Assembly (NCBI RefSeq): GCF_004664715.2
Contig: NC_051069.1
Span: 12,700,501 to 12,764,500 of the forward strand
DNA: 64,000 nucleotides
Direction of reading: 5' to 3'
Origin: Peromyscus leucopus
Lineage: Eukaryota > Chordata > Mammalia > Rodentia > Cricetidae
The position numbers were made by a program, and so were the translations under genes. Within the stretch, counting starts at the first letter, position 1, and each line of letters begins with the position of its first letter. A model generated the notes under the pieces. That model ran no database searches and was not told the DNA's origin. It was given only the letters and a program-made list of their open reading frames with translations. Shown one piece after another: positions 32,585 to 43,929 of the stretch.

Positions 32585-33034
32585 AATCAAAAGAGCTGAC
32601 ATAACATTCTGAAGCATCATATATGCTATGCCGTGGATTTAATGCTATATGAGAAACTATATATATAAAGTACATAATACATACAATATATACATATACA
32701 ATAGGAGCTAGGTTCTCTACAGAAGATAAATTCAGGCTCCTTTACATGGATAAAAGTAGGAAATATTTTAAATAAGAATTGGAGAGAGAAAAAGAGAAAA
32801 TGAATTGTTTTATAAATGAAGCCTTTCTTGACAAATGGCCAAAATATTAGAGTCCCCAGTCCTCAGACACAATGTGCTAATATTTTGTTTCCTATGTGCA
32901 TCAGGGTCCTCTGGCTATTCAAACCTGTGTAGTCAAATGAACTCCTACAATTGATTATATGGTATGTGAGCTTACATAGACTACAATATGTCTTCTGTTT
33001 ATACATATATACATAAATATGCATATGTGTGTAT

Positions 33035-33083
<49 letters not shown>

Positions 33084-33571
33084 GTTATATGTGTTGCGTT
33101 AAACATACACAGTTCAGAACTGACTTCCAGGTAGTGTAGGGTGCCATAAACCAAGACAGTTTGGGAAGCAGCACTGAACTAGTCTTGATGTGGCTTGAGA
33201 GATGTGGCTAAAGCCCTCTTTGGAGACAGCTAACCTGAGGTTGAATGTGAAGCCCACCATTTGCTCCTCAACTCAAGTGTATAGCACACTTTCCCATTAT
33301 CCCAGGACCCAAAGCAAAGGCCTCATGACCTGGATTTTGTACGGAGCTATTCTACCTTGGGGTTCTCAGCCTCCCCCCGTCCCCCTGCTTTGAGAGCCCA
33401 TCTGGTCTACAGCTGAAAATGAAGCAAGACATCTTCCATCTCTGCACTGTGTGGGAAGCCAGCAGAACTCCATCATCCTTCCTAGGACCCAGGTCAGGGA
33501 CATCTTCACTCTGTGTACGAGAGGGCTGCCCAGGTCATCTTTAGTAAGGAAGAAGGGTCAGCTTCACCTCT
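32585..33571. other. unassigned AT-rich sequence with (GT)n
   Basis: AT-rich patches (32650-32705), a GT array at 33037-33080 and unique sequence. No gene is recognised. Confidence 0.5.
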
Positions 33572-33650
33572 TTTTTCATGCTGGAGATTGGACCCAGGCC
33601 TTGATAGGCAAGTGCCCTGGTCCTGAGCACTAAGCCACACCCCCAGACAA
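33572..33650 (-). repeat. ID-type fragment, antisense
   Basis: 'gctggagattggacccaggc' and 'gagcactaagccacaccccc' match the antisense tRNA-derived head. Confidence 0.6.
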
Positions 33651-34117
33651 GGGTGCCACCCCCTCACCAACAGCTGGAGTCACTGGCCTCAGTTAACTGC
33701 ACCGTTCAACATTAACCAGGACAAGCATGCTATTCACGGAGTCACCCTTCCCATCTCTCTCAAGGGAGCAAAGTCATACACCAAGCACAAGAACGGGCCT
33801 TGGCACCATAACATCTATGAAAAGTGGGTCCATGCCAGTGCTCATCATTCAAGTGCCCGTGGACTCAGCTCCTTAGTGAGTTGGGTTTAGGGAAAGAAGT
33901 AAGGGGCAGAAAAGAATAAGACACAGGCTTTGCAAATTGCAGAGCAGGCTGTGGTGCCTGCTTCAGCTGCACATCCGTTGTCATGACGACATGAGAGCTG
34001 GCACACCAAAGCAGATCAGGTCACGAGTGAAGCTCAAGACCTGGCCTGTGGTAGACTAAGTGTGTGCATGGTGAGTAAATATGTGAGTAAATGAGACACG
34101 TATGTGTTCAGGGGTAA
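33651..34117. other. unassigned sequence
   Basis: No gene or repeat is recognised. Confidence 0.45.
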
Positions 34118-34385
34118 AGACAATGTGTGTGCATGTGTTCATACATATGTACACATGTGGAGGCCGGAGGACAATTTTGGCTATCATGCTCAGGAAGCCA
34201 CTCATTTCATTCATCTCATGAATTCATTCATGCTCACTTGAAGTTCCTGGGCCAGCGAGCCCCGATCCTCTGCAATGCCGGATTACAAGCACACGCCATC
34301 ATTCCTGGTGTTTGCACCTGCGTCCCAGGGACTGAGCTCAACCTCACGCTGACAAGGCAAGCACGTTAGTGACTAGACCCCCTAG
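34118..34385 (-). repeat. B4-type SINE, antisense
   Basis: 'acacatgtggaggccggagg', 'cctgggccagcgagccccga' and 'ggcaagcacgttagtgacta' follow the antisense B4 order. A CATT-rich insertion replaces part of the middle. Confidence 0.78.
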
Positions 34386-36044
34386 ACCCACAGTGAGAAA
34401 GAAAAGAACCTCTTGACTAAGTCTGGAGACCTTAAAGGAAAATCTAGTGGAATGAGAGCTAAAGCCACACATTCGTCTCACAGACAGCTTATGTGTGTTC
34501 TCACAGGAGGCAGGGACAAAGGAAGGTGGAGAATAGACCCTGTGGCCAAAGCCACCTGTTCAAACAGTTGAGGGCTCTTTATCTACTAGTCGCCTTTTCT
34601 GGGTAGATGTTTGATCTGGGGATAGTTCAGCTGGTATCAGTACTGCCATGTCAACTCCGTAAGCTACCAAGGTGTGTCTGTCAAGACGGAATGCCACCCT
34701 TGCTACTTAACTGTTAGCTGTCTTCTAGACTACGGCGGACTGCCCATTCTCTCCCTAACTGTCCCAGGATCCACTCTTCCTGAGTCATTGCATCTCCTTA
34801 GTCTGCTCAGGTCTGTGGCAGTTTTCCAGCCTTCTCTGTGTATTATGGTCTTGATGTTTTTGAAGAACGTGGTCAGGTGTGTTGTGGACTATCCCTCATG
34901 ATGGGTTCTCAGGCATTTTCTAGAGATCATAATGGGACAGTGGCTCTCAGGGAAGAAAACCACAGAGGAGAAATAGCTTCGTGACGATTTTAGAGGGCGC
35001 ATAAGGTTACTGGGGAGATTAACATTGATCTGTTTTTACCAAAGTCCCATCTTCCCACAGCATTGTCTTTGAGGGGTTCAGAGCTAGTAAAGGAATACTG
35101 AGAGATGTCTTTCTGGACCTCGTTGTGACTCTGTACCCATTAGGGTTCTGTTTGGCCTTCTTACCAAGGAGGGAGGAAGGGTTTTAAGAGGAGGTTTTCT
35201 GAGGGCTTGGGGGAAGGAAACTAAAAGACCTGAAACGCTAAATTAGATATAGAAAAAGAACAAGATGGCGGCCAAAAGTAGACCGCCAAGTCAAACAGGG
35301 CCAAAGTTTGTGACTAAAATAGCAAATGTCAAAATGGAAAAACCATAGTCAAAAGCTGAAGTTTAAAAATAAAAAAGAGGGAGAGAGTTTCCAGCTTTAA
35401 AATTTTGCAAAAGTAGAGGAAATTTAAGTGGTTCAAGTTTGCATAGGAATAGAAACAGAGATGGAAAAGTACATTTCCAATAGGTAGAGCCATTTTTAAT
35501 GAAATGCCAAATAATACAGTTATCTGATCTCGCACAAGGAAAGTGCTATAATTTAGGAAGCACAAACAGCCTTTTGGCAGCCCAAAGGTGATTAATAGCT
35601 ATTAGCTCAGGCTTAATGAGGAGGTTGAAGGACCATCCAGAGGACCAGAACTCTGGCCTGTTTTCTTTGTATAATCAGGAGGTCCAGATGTTTATTTGGT
35701 TTTGAGAAGCATACAGCAGAAGAATTCAAAAAAAGCTTAAGAAACCTTTTTAAAATACCGGATCAGCAAAATGGTGTTTTGTTTGTTTATTCTGAGGGGC
35801 AAAGTGCAAGAAAAGTGTTTGCCCATTGTGGCCTGTGCCCACAGTGTCATAACGAATGTTTTCTTTTGTTTGGGAGAAGTCACTGCAACCTCATCAGTGC
35901 AGGCATGGTGTCAAGGGTTGGTTTCTGCCCACAAGAAGTCATGGTGCAGTTCCTTTACATCTAATTCTTGCCTAACTCCCATTTGCAGTTTTATTGGCTT
36001 ATGTCTTGGGAACCAAATCTCCTGTGAGCAAATTTAATTGTTGT
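34386..36044. other. SINE-free stretch with a purine-rich part
   Basis: About 1.65 kb without a recognised SINE. From about 35160 to 35760 the plus strand is strikingly A/G-rich and includes 'aagatggcggccaaaagtag'. It could be a diverged retroviral or LINE internal region, but I recognise no motif of either. Confidence 0.45.
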
Positions 36045-36275
36045 CGTTGTTACATGCTTGCTTGCTTTCTGAGCCGGGGTCTCAAGGAGCCCAGACTGGC
36101 CTGGAACTGCTTATGTAGCATCAGATGGTCTTGAGCTTCTGACCCTCCTGTTCGCATCTTCTGAGTGCTGAGATTATAGGTGTGAGCCACCTGGTCTGTG
36201 TGGTGCTGGGAATTGAACTCAGGGCTTTGTGAATGCTAGGCAAGAACTCTCCCACCTGAACCACATCCTCAGCCC
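36045..36275 (-). repeat. B4/RSINE1-type SINE, antisense
   Basis: 'agactggcctggaactgctt', 'gagattataggtgtgagcca' and 'cctgaaccacatcctcagcc' show the B1-like part then the ID part. Confidence 0.85.
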
Positions 36276-36512
36276 TGCAGACAAGTTTTTATTTACAGTG
36301 TTCGTTTGCCTCTCTGTAATCCAGGTGGTGGCCATGTGTTTTGAAATGGCATCTCTGTTGGGATGAACGATGGTTTGCTTGCTCCTGACGCCTTCAGGAG
36401 TGTCCTCCCATCCACATGCCTCTGCTGCAAGGGGGTCTCCTGCCCTGGAGAAGGTGCAGCTTGTGCTGCTCTGTCTTATATTGTGATGCTGATTAGTTAA
36501 CAAACGATGGGG

Positions 36513-36518
<6 letters not shown>
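36276..36518. other. unassigned sequence
   Basis: No gene or repeat is recognised. Confidence 0.4.

Positions 36519-36562
<44 letters not shown>
36519..36562. repeat. (GT)n microsatellite, left arm
   Basis: A pure 44-bp GT array, 92 bp from a complementary AC array. Confidence 0.98.
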
Positions 36563-36563
<1 letters not shown>

Positions 36564-36653
36564 CTTAGTACACCATGCAAGTTAGGCTGGTTCATGCATT
36601 TCCTAGGCTGTGAGAAGTACAGTAGTGAGCATTGAATTGTTATCTTCAACAGG

Positions 36654-36654
<1 letters not shown>

Positions 36655-36702
<48 letters not shown>
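36655..36702. repeat. (AC)n microsatellite, right arm
   Basis: A pure 48-bp AC array, the reverse complement of the array at 36519-36562. Confidence 0.98.
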
Positions 36703-36704
<2 letters not shown>

Positions 36705-37827
36705 GTGGGGAGGGAGGATGGGAGGCCTTAGGCTCCCTCTAACTTGGGGTTCTGAGTCTGCAGCTGGCTGGCCTTCCCATTTGGACTTTCTATGGCTGCC
36801 TCACCAGGCCATGACTCCACATCCTCAGCTTTCCTAGTAGCCATAGGCCAGTAGATATCCTTCTGTCTGTGTGTTTAACAAACCCCAAGGCAGACTCCAG
36901 ACATCACCCTTCCTACTTGGGGTAAAAGTCATTGCCCTTGGCTGCCCTTTACAGGACACTATCTCAGACCACTTCTTCTAGAACACAGGGCTTTGGAGGG
37001 ATGTATTGAAAGACTTGCACTTGGCCATGTAGTTCCCTGCCAGTCACAGCAGTGACACTGTCTTCTCCATCTTCCCAAACTTTGAAAGCAAAGGGCTGAG
37101 CAGTAATAATTTAGTATTAACTGCTATTCTTGGCTGTTACTTTACTTATGTTCACTTTGAACTTCATCCACCTCCCTGTGCACCTCAGACTCCACAAAGG
37201 CAAAAGACTGACTCTTTGGACCCCATGCTCCTCAGACCTGGTCCGGGGTTAGCATGGATCCTTGAGTTCGGTCTACACAGACACACTCCCATGGAAGCAG
37301 GACCAGAACCATGCTTTTAGGGACTAATTCCATGAAGTTCCAGAGTATCCACTGTAACTTAGCTGAACTCATTAACCAGTTCCCCAATCAGACATGATGA
37401 TGTATGGCACCACCACCACCACCTCTCTGACACCTCTGCAATTGAGGAATGGCCAGGGCATTGCTAGGGAAGGCTTAATTAACAACAGCAACAGCAAGCA
37501 GCTTATCGCTTCCCAGTGACACAGTAGGGTTACTTCCTGGGAGACGATAGTAGTGGAGAGAGGAGAGAGAGATGAGCTCGTGATTGAGAAAGTGCTTTCT
37601 GTGAGTTTGAACCTCGCTAAGGAGGCAAATAGGGAACTTCTTCCTGACCCAGGGAGTGGGGAACTGTCTAGATAAGTCAGAGCAGAGGTCGCAGCTAGTC
37701 CCCTCTGTCTCCACCAGAGACCACCTGTAGCCCTGCCTACCAGTTTCCAAGCTGCATTTGCTCTGGATTAAGCCATACCTATCAGCTGCCAACTATTAAC
37801 GATGATGATTCACCATCAGATGCTCAG
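36703..37827. other. SINE-free unique stretch
   Basis: About 1.1 kb without a recognised repeat apart from a short CAC array near 37410-37421. No exon is recognised. Confidence 0.5.
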
Positions 37828-37950
37828 GCCTGAAGGAGGAGGAGCCTGAGGAAGGAGGAGCCTGGGGAGGAGGGGCCTGAGGGAGTAAGGAGGGGCCTGA
37901 GGGGGTGTCTGAGGGAGGAGGGGCCTGAGGGAGGCGGGGCCTGAGGGAAT
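37828..37950 (+). repeat. G-rich minisatellite, about 8 units
   Basis: Units of about 15 bp resemble 'ggggcctgagggagga', with variable spacers. The plus strand is G-rich enough for G-quadruplexes; the minus strand reads as a proline/serine-rich frame. Confidence 0.9.
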
Positions 37951-38438
37951 GTGTCTTCTCCCTCACATTCACTGCAGGCGGGAACTTATGTCCAGCTGCC
38001 AGCAGTTGGTCCACAGGCCAAGGATTCTTCCCGCAGGGCCAGATGGTCATAATTACTTTCGTCAGACCCTTCCTACCCAGTCCTGCCCTACCGCCTCTCC
38101 CCAAATCCCTAGAGGACCAGGAGAAGCCGTAGCTCTGGGAAAGGAGGTTGGGTGCACAGAGCACCAACTCTGTGAAATGGGCTGCTAGGAACCTAAAGCA
38201 GGTCGTTTAAATGCCTGCTCCCGGCACCTTGCCGACGAAGCAAAGGACCTAAACCAGAGCATTCCCCTTTCTCTTCCGAGTAGAAGAATAGATGGCATGT
38301 TTTAATGTACAATCTGTAAAACACGCAAAAAAAACCCATCATGCATGTAATTTGTAAATATTATAAATACAGTTCTAGATCCTGCTGTTTATATTTGTGT
38401 AAAGTTTTCCATCAATGAACAAAACACAAAACTATGTC
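37951..38438. other. unassigned sequence
   Basis: No gene or repeat is recognised. Confidence 0.45.
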
Positions 38439-38785
38439 TGGACTAGTTACTCTTCTGTTGCTACAATGAAACATTATGGCAAAAGCAGCTGAGAGGAACA
38501 GGGGTTTATTTAGCTTACAGCTCCAGAGGGCACATCGTCCATCGTCCATCGAGGCAGTGGGAGCATGAGGTTGGCCTGGCCGTCAGGAGGCAGAGCAGTC
38601 CCACTTCAGCTGACAGAGGAAGTGAGGCAAAGCTATAACGTTTCAAAGCCCACCCCCAGTGACATCCTTTCTCTAGCAAGTTCTACCTCCTAGGGGTTCC
38701 AGAACCTCCCCAAATAGCACCACCACTTGGGGACCAAGTGTTCAAACATGTGAGCCAATGGGGATGTTCCTTAAGACAAACCGGA
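38439..38785 (-). repeat. MaLR-type LTR, antisense
   Basis: 'tactcttctgttgctacaat', 'gggtttatttagcttacagc' and 'cccacccccagtgacatcct' match the antisense rodent element that ends in MaLR fashion. Confidence 0.7.
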
Positions 38786-38829
38786 AAAAATGTCATCTGA
38801 GAAAAACTTGCGTATGTGTGTGTGGAATG

Positions 38830-39112
38830 TGACCCATGTATATGGATTTTTGCATGTGTGTCGGCATGTTGCATGTATTAGTGTGTTGACATTGAGTGTC
38901 TCCCTTGATTGCTCAACACCCAGAGTTTTCTGATTTGGCTACTCTAGCTATCCAGCTTATTCCAGGGATTCCCCCATCTCCACCTTCTGAATACTGGTAT
39001 TACAAGCAGGTTGTCATGCCACTCAGTATTTATGTAGGTGCTAAGAATCCAAACTCTGGTCCCCATGCCTGCCCTGGCAAGCACTTCACCACCAAGCTGC
39101 CTCCTCAGCCCC
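38830..39112 (-). repeat. B4-type SINE, antisense, diverged
   Basis: 'gtattacaagcaggttgtca', 'ccatgcctgccctggcaagc' and 'ccaagctgcctcctcagccc' mark the head half. Confidence 0.7.
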
Positions 39113-39144
39113 AATATAGTTTTTAAATTTAAAAAAATGTATAT

Positions 39145-39338
39145 AGTTACATGTTTTGCTGCAGGTATGTCTGTGTACTGCATGCATGCCTGATGCCCAG
39201 GGAGACCAGAAATGGGTGTCAGACCTCCTGGAACTGGAGTTACAGATGGTTTTGAACCACCATGTGGGTGCCGGGAATCAAACCTGGGTCCTCTGGGAGA
39301 GCAGCCGCTTCTCTTAACTATTGAGCCATCTGTCAGCC
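39145..39338 (-). repeat. B2-family SINE, antisense
   Basis: 'cctcctggaactggagttac', 'catgtgggtgccgggaatca' and 'actattgagccatctgtcag' give the full antisense body. Confidence 0.9.
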
Positions 39339-39354
39339 TCACAATATAATTTTA

Positions 39355-39542
39355 AAGCTTCATTTTTAATTATATGTATATATGGGAGCTGGTATGTACA
39401 CATGTACATGCCAGGGCCCGCTAAGTCTAGAAGACGGTGTCAGATCCCCTGGGGCTGGAGTTGCAGACACTTGTGAACTGTTTCACATGGGTCATTTTCA
39501 AGAGCAGCATACACTCTTAGACACTGAGCTATCTCGCCAGTA
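39355..39542 (-). repeat. B2-family SINE, antisense, second copy
   Basis: 'ccctggggctggagttgcag' and 'gacactgagctatctcgcca' show a second, more diverged copy in the same orientation just downstream of the first. Confidence 0.82.
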
Positions 39543-39904
39543 CCTCCCCAACACTGTATCATTTTTAATAGCTTCTTAAAACTTTAAATGGTTTTTGAAA
39601 ATAGCCTTCTAGAAGACACATTTGGATTTCTTTGAGTGGCAATGCTGAAAGCCACAAGGGAGGCCCTTTTTATAAAGGGAAGCCTTTTCAAGAGTGATGA
39701 GAGCTAGCATCTTCAGAGCGTGATATGATCCTATCTGTGTTGGGAGACAGTTCTCCATGGCTGGCTCATGCTGACGGCTTGCTGGTATGCCAAGGTTATG
39801 AGCCGTGGCTGCTGCTTACTTGAGCCCCTCTCCAAGCTTGTGTTTGGAGTGAGCCATCTTTAGAAATGAGCTCTATTTCTAGGGTGAAAAAACAGGCTTG
39901 CTCA
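39543..39904. other. unassigned sequence
   Basis: No gene or repeat is recognised. Confidence 0.45.
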
Positions 39905-40327
39905 TTTTTTTTTTTTTTTTTTTTTTTTTGAGATTTATTATTTTGTAGCCGAAGTTTTCCTGTGTCCTGGCCTGCAGGCAGTCAGGACAAATCTCTCCCA
40001 CTCACGTCCCCCAAGTAAACACACAGAGACTTATATTACTTATAAACTGTATGGCCATGGCAGGCTGCTTGCTATCTGTTCTTATATCTTAAATAAACCC
40101 ATTTCTATAAATCTATACCTTGCTACGTGGCTCATGGCTTACCAGTATCTTACATCATCCTTCTCCTTGTGGCGTCTGGCAGCGTCTCTCTCCCTCAGCC
40201 TTCTGAATTCTCCTCCTCCTTGTCCCACCTACCCTATCCTTCCTGCCTGGCTACTGGCCAATCAGTGTTTTATTTATCAATCAATCATAGCAACATATAT
40301 TCACACTATACAGGACATCCCTCAGCA
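39905..40327 (-). mobile_element. muroid/cricetid LTR-like repeat with A-tail, antisense
   Basis: On the minus strand the element starts 'tgctgagggatgtcctgtat', has 'aataaaacactgattggcca', 'gccatgagccacgtagcaag' and 'aagtctctgtgtgtttactt', and ends in a poly-A tract. I recall this as a high-copy LTR-like family in cricetid genomes. The poly-A end is unusual for an LTR. Confidence 0.6.
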
Positions 40328-40334
40328 ATATTTA

Positions 40335-40650
40335 TTTATGTGTGTGCATATGTCTGTGAGTATATGGACAAGTGTGTCAGAGCACAGCCTCCAGAAAAAT
40401 AGCATTGGGTGTCCTACTGTATCCTTCTCCTCTTAGGCCTTTGAGGCAGGGTCTCTCTCTGAACCCGAGGCTCACATTTTCGCAGCGAGGCCAGAAGCTA
40501 GTGAGCCCCAGTAGTCTTCCCATCGCTGCCTCCACCTCAGAGATAGGCTGCAGATGCTCGCAGGATGCCTGGCTCATTGCGTGAGTGCTGAGATCTGAGC
40601 CCCAGTCCTCATGACTACACAAGAGCTCTTCACTGCTGATTCTAGTCCCA
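40335..40650 (-). repeat. B4-type SINE, antisense
   Basis: A TG-rich tail is followed by 'ctttgaggcagggtctctct', 'gctagtgagccccagtagtc' and a degraded head. Confidence 0.78.
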
Positions 40651-40889
40651 AGGCTTGTTTATTGATTGCTATAAAAGCATTACATCTCCAAGTTCTGTGT
40701 TCTTCTGCTGCAGTGCCAACATGCTGCACGGGCAGCCTCGAGTGTTCAGGCTCAAGCCTGTGGACCACATGTGTCCCTGGATAGCTAACTTACAACATTA
40801 TGAAAAGAATTTTGTAATTTGATTGTGTGTTTCTCGCATGTGAACTTTGTAGATGGCATATAGTGTAATGATGTCAAAAGGTTGACGTG
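40651..40889. other. unassigned sequence
   Basis: No gene or repeat is recognised. Confidence 0.4.
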
Positions 40890-41168
40890 GAGCTGGAGAG
40901 ATGGCTCAAGTCTGTACGGAGTTTGCTGTGGAAACATGAGACCCTGAGTTTGATCCCCAGAACCAACATGAAAAAGCTGGGTGTGGTAGCAGGCTCCTAT
41001 AATCCCAGCACTGGGGAGACAAAGACAATGGGATCCCTTGGCCTTGCTGGCCAGCAGTTAGCCAGACCATTGACCACAGGTTCAGTGAGAGACCCTGCCT
41101 CCAAAAAGAAGGTGAAAGATGACTGAGGAAAACATCCAATGTGGACCTCTGGCCTCCACATGAACATG

Positions 41169-41216
<48 letters not shown>

Positions 41217-41237
41217 TGCACACGCACACACACACGC
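40890..41237 (+). repeat. B4-type SINE with (CA)n tail
   Basis: Head 'gctggagagatggctcaagt', middle 'ataatcccagcactggggag', 'cagtgagagaccctgcctcc', and a CA/CGCA tail at 41171-41237. Confidence 0.92.
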
Positions 41238-42104
41238 CGTAGTCCTTTCCACCTTGACTCAGTGGACTTGGGACAAAAGTGGTGTGAGCAAATGTGGATG
41301 CCCATGCTGCCTGCTGAGCCATATGGAAGGAAGCCTTTTGTCTCCTTGTTTGGCCATCTCAGATCTGCCTGTATCTGTGAAACCAGCTAGCATGTGGGGT
41401 AAATTCAACCCCTGGACCAAATAATTAATACATGCTAGTTAGACAGTGACCCCTGGGCAGCAAGCCTGTCGAGACCTCGGAGAAAAAGCACCCCCTTAAT
41501 GCTACAGCTAAGACTAGACCCTAACCTGGATCCTTTAGACCTCAGAGCCTACAAGTTTTATCAGTTGCTTTCCCCCATTAGATCCTCTAATAACTAGATG
41601 GACTCTTCAGTAAGGAAAGTCATTGACCTCAGTTAGATGTCAGGACTACCATCTGTGACTTATTTGAGGATTCATCCACCAAGCCACCCACTGGCTCATT
41701 CAGATTGAGTGAAACCGTCTACATCGGTTATTGTGGTGTTTTATTGGCTTTAAAAAGAATTTTTTTCTCCAATAATATTTTTAAAAAATGAAACAAATAC
41801 AGTAGGAATCATTCTACTATGCATTGGCAGAAAGTATAAGTTCTTGGAACTTATACAGAATGGGTAACGAACAGCCCTAGGGACATATGACGCTACCGTA
41901 CTAGCGTAAGAGGCTTTACTGATTAAAAACAGAGCGGGCGGTGCCCATTGATATAAAAATCACTTTGTTGGAACACCCAGCAAGCTGCCTGCTCACAGGC
42001 CTCAGCCCAGTGTCTAATATCTAGAAAGCACTCAACAGCTGGGAGGCCGAGTTATGAAATGGGATTGGTGACCGTTTCTCCCATGGAGTGAGAGCTATCT
42101 GTGC
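41238..42104. other. SINE-free unique stretch
   Basis: About 0.87 kb without a recognised repeat or gene. Confidence 0.45.
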
Positions 42105-42260
42105 ATCTATTCCACAGGCTTTGCTGGGTGTCTCTTCAAAGGACAGACACTGTACTAGGCACAAAAGACCCAGCAGTGGATGCGGCACATGTGCTGTCCT
42201 TTTCAAGGGTAGCGGACGATAGACAAGTACACAGACATCAAACATCGGTGACCAAAGTCT
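42105..42260 (+). repeat. L2 LINE 3'-end remnant
   Basis: 'agacactgtactaggcacaa', 'gacccagcagtggatg' and 'acgatagacaagtacacaga' follow the L2 3'-end order. Confidence 0.6.
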
Positions 42261-42278
42261 CAAAGGGTGTCGAAGGAG

Positions 42279-42600
42279 CCGGAGAGATGGCTCAGTGAGC
42301 AAAAACTTGCTGCGCATGCCTGACGACCCGAGTTCCATCCCTGGAACTCGTGTAAAGAACCAGCAGCTCCCGTGGTGTGTATCGGTCATTTCAGCACTCT
42401 GATAGTGAGATGGGAGGTAGGGACAAGCAGCCCTGCTGGAAGCTGGCAGGCCAGTTGACGCCACGGGAGTAGAAAACAAGACAGACCCTGCTTCAAAATA
42501 AGATAGGACGGACGCCTGAAAGCTGTCCTCTGACTACACATGTGCCGTGACACATACATCCCCCCTGCAGACACAATTTTGTAAATATGTAAAGAACATT
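42279..42600 (+). repeat. B4-type SINE
   Basis: Head 'gccggagagatggctcagtg', middle 'ttgctgcgcatgcctgacga' and 'caagacagaccctgcttcaa', then a tail ending near 'acacaattttgtaaatatg'. Confidence 0.88.
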
Positions 42601-42605
42601 TAATT

Positions 42606-43088
42606 AGGGACTGGGAAGATCGCCTAGTGGGTAAGGGCAGATGTGCAAACATGAGGACCTGGGTTCAAATCCACAGCTCCCAGGTAAAATGTCGCATGTG
42701 ATGCCGGGTGGTGATGGCGCACATCCTTTAATCCCAGAACTTGGGAGGCAGAGACAGGCGGATCTCTGTGAGTTCGAGGCCAGCTTGGTCTACAGAGTGA
42801 GTTCCAGGATAGCCAGGGCTACACAGAGAAACCCTGTCTCAAACAAACAAACAAAATGTCCTGTGTGGCTGCATAGGAATATGGAACCCCAGTGCCAGGG
42901 GAGCAGGGTGGAGACAGGGGGATTGTTGTGGTTTTCTGACTGCCAGCCTAGCTCCAGGTTCTCTGAAAAACCATGTCATTAAGGGTATAAAATAGTGATA
43001 GAGGAGGACACCCAAGGTCCCCTTGCCCTCCAGATGTGTGCATCTATGCAGGCACACATGCACACGTACTTGCACATATAGCACACCT

Positions 43089-43146
<58 letters not shown>

Positions 43147-43147
43147 G
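42606..43147 (+). repeat. B4-type SINE split by a B1, with (CA)n tail
   Basis: 'gcaaacatgaggacctgggt' lies before the B1. 'gaaccccagtgccaggggag' and 'agcctagctccaggttctct' lie after it, and the CA array at 43091-43141 is the tail. Confidence 0.88.
42701..42850 (+). repeat. young B1 inside B4
   Basis: A complete B1 from 'gccgggtggtgatggcgcac' to 'ccctgtctcaaacaaac'. 'aaaatgtc' occurs at 42686-42693 and 42853-42860 as a partial target duplication. Its middle reads 'gatagccagggctacacaga', the common murid-type variant rather than the cricetid one. Confidence 0.93.
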
Positions 43148-43929
43148 TATGTGAAAGAAGCTGCAGGGGGGTGTCTTGAAGGAGCTGTTTTAGATTGTGT
43201 GGTCGAGGTGGGGTAGGTGCTGAGGACCTGAATAAAGGGAGGGACTCAGCGCCAAAGACACTGTCACAGATCTAGAACCAGCGTGAGATGGAACTGACAA
43301 GGAGCTAGGTTTGCTTGAAGCCCCCCCTTTTTCCCTTGTTGGACCCTCATCTCCCTTCCACCTCAGTCTCCACTATCCGGGGCCAGAACCGGAAGCAGCA
43401 GAGCCTCCATATGAGGAAGGCTGCTCAGAGGTCTGGTGCTCTTCAGGTGCTGTTACAGGGCAGAAAATATACTCTTGCTTGAGTTTAACAAATCTGGCTA
43501 CATCCTAGGCTCTTACACAGTGGAGGAGAAGTATGTGTCTAAGTGATGCAGGCGGGGGGGGGGGGGGGCGGGTTGAAAGAGAATAAAGATGGCTACATTC
43601 TGGCCCCTGATTGGAGAGGAGTCAAATGGAAATGACGAACTGAGGAGATGGGAGCAGGGAAGGGCTGCGCTGTCTGTGGCCTGGTCACAGACTCGGTCTT
43701 CATCGAATTGGGGATTGAACCAAGGTAGAAGCTGGGGCCACCTCTTCTGGGCTTTCCTCTCTACACACTGAAGGAGACACGGCAGTTCTCTCCCCCGTCA
43801 ATAAGAAAGTTGGCAATAATGGTGACAGGATGAGGACTCTCTTTAAAGCCTGAGTATTCTCACTGAGTGGAACACCATAGAATTAGCTATTTTTTTCCAG
43901 AAAAAATCAATTTAAACATACTTTCATAG
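43148..43929. other. unassigned sequence with poly-G
   Basis: A G-run of about 15 bp lies at 43555-43568. No gene or SINE is recognised. Confidence 0.45.

Noticed and set aside
37796..38167. Proline-rich protein frame on the minus strand
   Set aside because: It is produced by the G-rich minisatellite; the rest of the frame has no recognisable domain.
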